A stretch of 12,010 bases of DNA. It comes from Oscillospiraceae bacterium. GTDB taxonomy: Bacteria; Bacillota_A; Clostridia; Oscillospirales; WRJC01. Position numbers and translations under genes: made by a program. Below the pieces are notes generated by a model. The model did no database searches, was not told the DNA's origin, and saw only the letters and a program-made list of their open reading frames with translations. Positions 6,926 to 12,010 of this stretch are shown here, piece by piece (position 1 is the first letter of the stretch; each line of letters begins with the position of its first letter). The stretch covers positions 1-12,010 of the forward strand of contig WQXD01000085.1 in assembly GCA_009785015.1 (NCBI GenBank). Reading direction: 5' to 3'.

Positions 6926-7909
6926 TTATTTGACTCCTATTTTTCTTCTGGCGATGACAATGCCCAGAGCGGCGATTATCAACACTGCCGCGAAAGTGAC
7001 AACGCGCATATCGCCCGTGACCGGAGCTGTGGGGGTGACAGGGTCAGCCGGAGCGGCCGGAGCTGCGGGTTGTTCGGGGGCGGCCGCTGCGGGCTGCTCT
7101 TCCGGGGCCGCGACGGGCTCTTCGGGAGCGGGAGGACCGGCCATGGCGCCGCCGAGGGTTATTTCAGCGAAATACTGGGCGTTTTTGCCGTTGCCCGTAC
7201 ATCCGGAAGCTATCTGGGTATGAATGTGCTCGCTCAGGGCTTCGTCGCCCTGGGCCATGACGACGTTCCAGCGCAATTTTCCGCCTTCCGCGAATTTATC
7301 GCCCGAATAGAACGATGAAACCGGGATTCTCACTTCATAATTGAGCTTTTTGCCGTCGCGCACTATCTGGAAATCCGTGCCGCCGACAGCTTCAAAATCC
7401 GCTTTTGCGTCGGGATACTGGGCCCATGCGACAAACTGCAGATCCCCATTGCCGAAATTGTTTTTGCCCAAGCCTATTTCCAACCTGTCCCCGCCTTCGT
7501 CGCCTACGTTGGCCACGCTGACCTGGATGCACGAGCGCTGCCAGATGCTGCCGTCGCCGTCGTCCATCTCGTTGTAGTACCTCGCTTCGCTGTCCGCTTC
7601 AAGCGAGTGGAAGAAATAGAGGTACTCTTCGTCGTATGAAGCGTACAGGTCGAATTTCAACCCGTAGGACCAAACTTTCCTTTCGTCGTCGTCGCCGTAT
7701 TCATAAGATATGTCGCCCGGCTGGACGTCGATTTTGACATAACCGTACTCGTCGAGCTTGCCGTCGATAACCGGTTTTTCATAATACTTCTGGAATGTAT
7801 AGAAAACGCCCGGACCTCCTTCGTTTTCGTCGTTTGCGCCGAAGTCAATGGCCAAAACCGGAACACTCAACAGAAATGCCGCGAGTAAAACTGCGATGAT
7901 CTTTTTCAT
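6926..7909 (-). CDS. Secreted CBM9/DOMON-like surface protein with PVTGD anchor (paralog 2)
   Basis: A 327-residue exported protein, paralogous to the next gene downstream over its whole length. Residues 1-20 form a signal peptide (cleavage after VLA). The CBM9-like region, about 44-255, shows KPVIDGKLDEYGYVKI, FDLYASYDEEYLYFF, IWQRSCIQVS, EGGDRLEIGLGKN and NYEVRIPVSSF. A Glu/Pro/Ala spacer covers about 257-294, then APVTGD (295-300), a hydrophobic stretch and RRK, a sortase-like sorting signal. Cys127 and Cys237 correspond to Cys121 and Cys229 of the paralog. The DDDER and DEMDD-type acidic loops differ between the two and could hold ligand or calcium specificity, but this is inference. It is the first gene of the pair, with a good promoter 65-93 bases upstream. 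The ribosome binding site is weak: AAGGGG is 15 bases away and TAGG 7 bases away from the ATG. No sortase gene lies in the window, so wall attachment is a prediction. A plain C-terminal membrane anchor is the alternative. Confidence 0.85.
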   Translation of the reverse strand: MKKIIAVLLAAFLLSVPVLAIDFGANDENEGGPGVFYTFQKYYEKPVIDGKLDEYGYVKIDVQPGDISYEYGDDDERKVWSYGLKFDLYASYDEEYLYFFHSLEADSEARYYNEMDDGDGSIWQRSCIQVSVANVGDEGGDRLEIGLGKNNFGNGDLQFVAWAQYPDAKADFEAVGGTDFQIVRDGKKLNYEVRIPVSSFYSGDKFAEGGKLRWNVVMAQGDEALSEHIHTQIASGCTGNGKNAQYFAEITLGGAMAGPPAPEEPVAAPEEQPAAAAPEQPAAPAAPADPVTPTAPVTGDMRVVTFAAVLIIAALGIVIARRKIGVK

Positions 7910-7973
7910 AATAAAACCTAAACCCCTTTTTTAATATTTTTGCCATACGATGAGTATGTACAATTTTAATCTT

Positions 7974-8002
7974 ATTGTATCACGCCGATTGACAAAAGTC
8001 AA
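7974..8002 (-). promoter_or_regulatory. Sigma-A promoter of the surface-protein pair, extended -10
   Basis: On the minus strand, TTGACT (8002-7997) and TACAAT (7979-7974) are 17 bases apart, with TGA just before the -10. The start should be near 7967, giving a leader of about 58 bases. The leader can fold a small stem, CATAC (7944-7948) with GTATG (7954-7958). Confidence 0.8.
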
Positions 8003-8003
8003 T
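7988..8003. promoter_or_regulatory. Inverted repeat over the -35 box: possible operator
   Basis: ATTGAC (7988-7993) and GTCAAT (7998-8003) are exact inverted copies around AAAA, and the right copy contains the -35 hexamer of the minus-strand promoter. A regulator binding here would block polymerase. Six-base arms are short, so chance is possible. Confidence 0.4.
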
Positions 8004-8029
8004 AGATTAATAAAATTTTTTTAAAATTT

Positions 8030-11000
8030 TTACAACACAAAATGAACGAATTGTAATTTGAACTTCAGCTTGAATTTTAATTTCTTTTGGCACTCCGAGC
8101 GGAGCGCCTCGATGAAGTCATAGACTTCGAGCCGTTCCCCGTCGGTTATTTCATGCGCGCTGTAACGCGCCTTCTGCATTATGACCGCGATGCGGGTCCA
8201 GCCTTCGGGGTCGATCATGGTGAAATTCGGCGCGACCCTCGCCGCGAAATCCTTCAGCCCCTCCTCATTGTGCATCACAAATCCGCAGTATTTCAAAAAA
8301 ACCAAAAGATAGGAGAGCATCTTCAAAACCGCCGTATTCGTTTTGGCCGCCTTGAAATTTCTAAATCTGCCCGAATTGATCATGATATTTGCCGCATATA
8401 CGCCGCCGCAGGCGACAATCAACGCTACGATAACCCAGAAACCGGCGGGCAGGGCAATTTTGGGTTCATCGGACAAATCTTCATCTTCTTCCTCTTCGGG
8501 TTCCGTCGGCATGACGGGCGACTCGTAACTGGGCAGCCGGATGGGCGGATTGTAGACATAAACTTCCTGGTCGGAGACTTCGTCGTTGTATGAAACCGTG
8601 GGCTCGAAGGGGAGCCAGCCGATTCCCCTGAAATACACTTCGGGCCAGGCGTGTCCGTTGTAGTCGTAGATTATGATATACTCCAAGCCGTTTTCATCGC
8701 GGATTTTTTTGGAAGCGTCCACCAAATAGCCCTCCGCGTATCTGGAGGGTATGTCGAGAGAGCGCAGCATCGAGACCATGGCGGAGGCGTAAGCCGTGCA
8801 ATACCCTTCCTTCTGGTCGAACAAAAAATTATACACGAAATCCGCCTTGGTATCCGCGGGAATTATGGGGTTTAACGTGTAGGTATAATTCTGAGCCAGA
8901 TATTTTTCGACGGCGAGCGCTTTTTCATAGTCGGTCGGAAGCCCCCGTGTTATCTCGAGCGCCAGATTTTTGACTTCCGCCGGGAAGTTTTCGGGGAGTG
9001 TCAAATAGTACTCGCGCGCGAAAGCGGCGTACAGCACCTCCGAATCCAAAAAGTCCTGATTTACAAATCCCCCCGCTTCACCGCTGTATATATTATACCG
9101 CACCTTGACGATGTCGATTATCTCGTCGTATTTGTGGGGTATGTGTATATAGCCGTGGTATTGCGGCTCGTCTGCGAGCTCCGGGGAAGGCGCGGAATAC
9201 TCGATAAACGAGCCCTCCTCGTTGAGCGTGTCGAACCTGCGCTCCGACATCGAAGTGAATTGGCTCCTCGAAAAAAACTGCGCGTCGGGCATCGATCGCT
9301 GCAATTCGTCCGGGTTTAACAGCGACAAAAACTCCTTTATATCCGACGATGTGTCCGTTTTTGAGCGGTAATAATCGAGGTATTGCTTCAAATCGTCCGT
9401 AGCGACCGTTCCGGCCCTGTTGAGCACATTGTCCACAGAACAAAAATCGACCGTATATACCGGATATTGAAACAGGGAGTTGGTTATCTGCACGTATAAA
9501 TCGGCGTTTTTCTTGAATTTGAACTGGCCTCCCCCGTAACTTTCCGGATCGTGGAAATAGGGTAAAAACGAGCGTTTGCCCCCCGCCACGAGATGCTCGA
9601 TTTTCAGCTTGTCTTCTTTTAATTCCGCGCCCCTTCTCTGGTAGGAAGCGCCGAATATGTCCTGCATGCTCTCGGTGAACAGCCTGAAAAAATTCTGCTC
9701 TCCCGCATAGCGAAATCTCGGCAGCGGCGAGGAAGCCGCCAGGGCGTCATATGCCTCTATCTGTTTTTTGTCCGCTTCCAGCCACATGCTGCCCGTGTAT
9801 ATGGTCCCCGTCCAGCCTTTCAGGTATATCGCCCCGCTTTTTAAGTACAATACATTCGTGTCCGTGGCGGAAGTGATTTTCAAAATGGGCTTGTCCTTGA
9901 ATTTGGCGCCCCCGGGCCGGTACAAAAATCCCCCGCCCATACCCCCGTTATAGCCGCCGTAGACGCTCGCGTCGGAGCCCACCAATGTATATTCCACAGT
10001 CGAAGTCAAAAAATCCATCAGTTTTTCGGGCATCGACAAGTCGAATTTCGCCTGCGGCGAGATAAAAGGCTGAACCGCCGTGACCGCGAAAAACGCCGTG
10101 ACAAAAGCGAAAATACCGGCATAGCCGCTCTTCACCGAAAATCTTTTTTTGTTTTGTATATTGTTTTTGAATTTGATGTTGAGCCGCTCTGCGAAGGGCT
10201 GCTTGGAAAATTCCTTTTTTTCGGTTTGCCTCTGCAGCCTGCCTGCGGCCGTTTTTTCCTTTGTTTCGATTTTGAGGCGCTTTTTTTCCGCTTTTATCGG
10301 ATCGTGAAAGGCGTCTTTTTTTGATGACCGGCTTTTGACTATATTATCGGACTTATTTGATTTGGAACTTTTTTTGCTTTTGGTCGAGGAGGAATTTTTT
10401 AAATCGTTCAACCCGTAAATCATAAAAAACAGCCGCTCATTCGGGGAAACGGATTTCAGCTGCCGGATCAATTTGTCGAGCGTTATGAAATTCTCGTTTC
10501 TGTTGGGCGATTTTACGATGGTTTTTATTTCCGATTTGATGGATTTTATATTTTGCCGGTATTGTTTTTTGAAAGCTTTGAGTTTGATTCGGGCGAGTTT
10601 TTTGTCGGGGATCGTATTTTCCTTGGTTATGACATATGCCATATGGCCCGATTCGAATATATTTATCGCGAATTGGGAAACCCAGAATGAAGCCACAAGG
10701 GAAAAGGCGAAATACGGAGGTATCAGCCCGTAGAAAAACCCGGGGAAGACCACCGCTACCGAGACAAGCAGGGAATATATGATATTTTTTTTCGAATACA
10801 CGAAGTAACAAAACAAAGCCGCGAGCAAAACGGCCAGCAGAGCCGCCGTGACGTTCAAATATCCCGCAGTGGTTTCATTTACGGTTTCAGCGAGCTTGTT
10901 GTCCACCACGATCCGGTATCCCGCCTCCTGTATTCTGTACAGGCACAGGTTCAGGCTGTAATACGCCGCTTCCGGTATGTTGTAATTTAAAATCACATAC

Positions 11001-11335
11001 AGCGCCCCTCCACCTGCCGCAATCAAAAAGGCGAGCGCGGTGAAAATTCTCGAGGGCAGAAAATATATCAGCGTAAAAAACAAAACGGAGACCGTCAGAA
11101 CAAGCATAATTCCGGCCATATTCAGTTCGAGCTCAAAGGAACCGGTCACGCACAGAATCAAACCCGCGCAAACCGCGAAAACGCATAAAAACAAAAACGC
11201 CACCCCGAAAAAAGAACCCGCCCTGCTCATATTCCCGCTCGCGTCGAGGTATATTGTCTTCACCGCCGGCTTGACCGGCGCCGTATTTTTTTCGGGGGTA
11301 TTTTTGGCCGGATTGTTAAAACCGATATTATTCAT
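8030..11335 (-). CDS. TgpA-like membrane transglutaminase-domain protein
   Basis: A 1101-residue membrane protein. Six helices lie near residues 43-63, 73-93, 97-117, 159-180, 184-205 and 207-228. Next comes a strongly basic cytoplasmic stretch (about 233-398, with Lys/Ser runs such as KSKKSSKSNKSD), a seventh helix (about 404-424) and a long extracellular region. The transglutaminase core has Cys846 in EGYCTAYASAMVSMLR, then RYAEGYLVD, His895 in YNGHAWPEVYF and Glu911 in GWLPFEPTV, where many homologues have Asp. After an acidic stretch (EEEEDED) and an eighth helix (about 962-985) a DUF4129-like cytoplasmic tail ends in KKLKFKLKFKLQF. This is the TgpA layout. Such proteins are thought to be peptidases or transglutaminases acting at the cell surface, with unknown substrates. 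I chose ATG 11335, 12 bases after GCGGAG, over TTG 11344 (3 bases after it); long spacing is also seen at other genes here. It lies 36 bases after the DUF58 gene, the usual DUF58-TgpA order. No GC-rich terminator follows; only AT sequence is seen at 8004-8029. Confidence 0.9.
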   Translation of the reverse strand: MNNIGFNNPAKNTPEKNTAPVKPAVKTIYLDASGNMSRAGSFFGVAFLFLCVFAVCAGLILCVTGSFELELNMAGIMLVLTVSVLFFTLIYFLPSRIFTALAFLIAAGGGALYVILNYNIPEAAYYSLNLCLYRIQEAGYRIVVDNKLAETVNETTAGYLNVTAALLAVLLAALFCYFVYSKKNIIYSLLVSVAVVFPGFFYGLIPPYFAFSLVASFWVSQFAINIFESGHMAYVITKENTIPDKKLARIKLKAFKKQYRQNIKSIKSEIKTIVKSPNRNENFITLDKLIRQLKSVSPNERLFFMIYGLNDLKNSSSTKSKKSSKSNKSDNIVKSRSSKKDAFHDPIKAEKKRLKIETKEKTAAGRLQRQTEKKEFSKQPFAERLNIKFKNNIQNKKRFSVKSGYAGIFAFVTAFFAVTAVQPFISPQAKFDLSMPEKLMDFLTSTVEYTLVGSDASVYGGYNGGMGGGFLYRPGGAKFKDKPILKITSATDTNVLYLKSGAIYLKGWTGTIYTGSMWLEADKKQIEAYDALAASSPLPRFRYAGEQNFFRLFTESMQDIFGASYQRRGAELKEDKLKIEHLVAGGKRSFLPYFHDPESYGGGQFKFKKNADLYVQITNSLFQYPVYTVDFCSVDNVLNRAGTVATDDLKQYLDYYRSKTDTSSDIKEFLSLLNPDELQRSMPDAQFFSRSQFTSMSERRFDTLNEEGSFIEYSAPSPELADEPQYHGYIHIPHKYDEIIDIVKVRYNIYSGEAGGFVNQDFLDSEVLYAAFAREYYLTLPENFPAEVKNLALEITRGLPTDYEKALAVEKYLAQNYTYTLNPIIPADTKADFVYNFLFDQKEGYCTAYASAMVSMLRSLDIPSRYAEGYLVDASKKIRDENGLEYIIIYDYNGHAWPEVYFRGIGWLPFEPTVSYNDEVSDQEVYVYNPPIRLPSYESPVMPTEPEEEEDEDLSDEPKIALPAGFWVIVALIVACGGVYAANIMINSGRFRNFKAAKTNTAVLKMLSYLLVFLKYCGFVMHNEEGLKDFAARVAPNFTMIDPEGWTRIAVIMQKARYSAHEITDGERLEVYDFIEALRSECQKKLKFKLKFKLQFVHFVL

Positions 11336-11371
11336 AGCAATCAAAATCTCCGCTTCTATATATTATTTTTA

Positions 11372-12010
11372 CTATATCACCGAATACACTTCGTTTAAAA
11401 AGCCCTCAATCCCGCTGCCGCCGAAATTCTGCGCGCCTTCGCCCGAAAATTTCACCGCGGAAACATTTGCCAGGCAGAGCTCATTCACAAAATCGGAGAT
11501 TTCCGCCTGGTTTTTCAAATCCACGCAGAGGCAGTTGACGTCGCAGTCGTCAAAAGAGGCGAGAGAGGACAGGATATCGGCGGTGTTTATGTCCAAGCCC
11601 TGGTTTACCACGTATATGATTTTGGCGTGGGTGTCGCATATTTCCTGATTTTTGAGGATTGTTTCGGCGGTTATGCCGTCAAAGGAGACCTGGGAAACGG
11701 CCAAATGGCTGAAAGCGGTGTTGAATTCGGAGAGCGTGGATATCTCATACCACACAACACAGCTGTCAAGGGTGTCGTACCAGTACAAAACGCAGCTTTT
11801 GCCCTCATAGACGCATTTTAATGCGAGGGCGAGCGAAGCCTCGACCACGGCGTCCCCGCTGTCCTCCCACAATTCCGAATCCTCGAATTCGTGGGCCTGC
11901 ATGTCGGCGATGATCATTATGTTGTTGTCGTTCGGGCGGTCGTAGACTTTTACGATCAGGTCGTCTTTTTTTGACGAAAGCTTCCAGTGCACCGAATTTA
12001 TGTTGTCGCC
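11372..12010 (-). CDS. DUF58 domain protein (N-terminal part beyond the window)
   Basis: The fragment holds the last 212 residues; the reading frame is open to the window edge, so the GTG at 11992 is not the start. It opens with GDNINSVHWKLSSKKDDLI, the DUF58 signature (G-D followed by I/V-x-W-K). A von Willebrand A-like fold follows: the first strand is NNIMIIADMQ, and a hydrophobic strand KIIYVVNQG lies later. The usual metal-site D-x-S-x-S is replaced by ADMQAHE, so metal-dependent adhesion is unlikely. DUF58 proteins are usually encoded between a MoxR ATPase and a TgpA-like transglutaminase. The TgpA partner is the next gene downstream, so the two probably work together at the membrane, perhaps in assembly of the partner; the exact role is unknown. 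The stop TAG is 36 bases before the chosen TgpA ATG, so one transcript is likely. Confidence 0.85.
   Translation of the reverse strand, partial: GDNINSVHWKLSSKKDDLIVKVYDRPNDNNIMIIADMQAHEFEDSELWEDSGDAVVEASLALALKCVYEGKSCVLYWYDTLDSCVVWYEISTLSEFNTAFSHLAVSQVSFDGITAETILKNQEICDTHAKIIYVVNQGLDINTADILSSLASFDDCDVNCLCVDLKNQAEISDFVNELCLANVSAVKFSGEGAQNFGGSGIEGFLNEVYSVI

Noticed and set aside
8004..8034. AT-only hairpin after the TgpA stop
   Set aside because: It contains no G-C pairs in the stem, so it is unlikely to work as a terminator.
11040..11648. 202-codon plus-strand open frame opposite TgpA and DUF58
   Set aside because: It is antisense to two well-supported genes, has no recognisable domain and no promoter or ribosome binding site.

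Overview
The window looks like chromosomal DNA from an uncultured Bacillota (Clostridia-type) bacterium. The evidence is a clostridial-style FtsZ, a short four-cysteine ribosomal protein L28, sigma-A promoters with near-consensus boxes and 17-base spacers, AT-rich intergenic DNA, heavy ATA/AAA codon use, and surface proteins ending in a Gram-positive-type PxTGD anchor signal. No sequence search was possible, so the placement is an inference. The window is almost fully coding. No gap exceeds about 190 bases, and no tRNA, rRNA, CRISPR array or insertion sequence was seen.

Left part, plus strand (1-1420): the C-terminal five-sixths of ftsZ, then rpmB (L28) with its own extended -10 promoter and a probable terminator.

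Centre (1427-5869): a minus-strand gene for a membrane-anchored protein of ten WG repeats. It is divergent from a plus-strand two-gene operon that encodes an XRE-type regulator with a helical, TPR-like C-terminal region and polyphosphate kinase 1 (ppk1), 3 bases apart. The operon promoter has perfect -35 and -10 boxes with a 17-base spacer. A perfect 12-bp inverted repeat lies over its -10 and start site and is a strong candidate operator, possibly for the regulator itself. A strong bidirectional terminator closes ppk1 and the convergent gene.

Right part, minus strand (5884-12010): transcription runs right to left through a DUF58 protein (truncated by the window edge), a large membrane transglutaminase of the TgpA type, and two paralogous secreted proteins. 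Each paralog has a CBM9/DOMON-like domain, a Pro/Ala-rich spacer and an APVTGD-type C-terminal anchor. DUF58 plus TgpA is a recurrent pair, usually beside a MoxR ATPase that would lie beyond the right edge. The two surface proteins have their own promoter, and each is followed by a closely similar terminator hairpin, so the gene-plus-terminator unit appears to have been duplicated in tandem.

The most interesting points are the regulator-ppk1 operon with its palindromic operator, the duplicated surface-protein units, and the unusual architecture of the TgpA-like protein (a basic cytoplasmic insertion of about 165 residues and a repetitive basic tail). I see no clear evidence of an entirely new multi-gene system.
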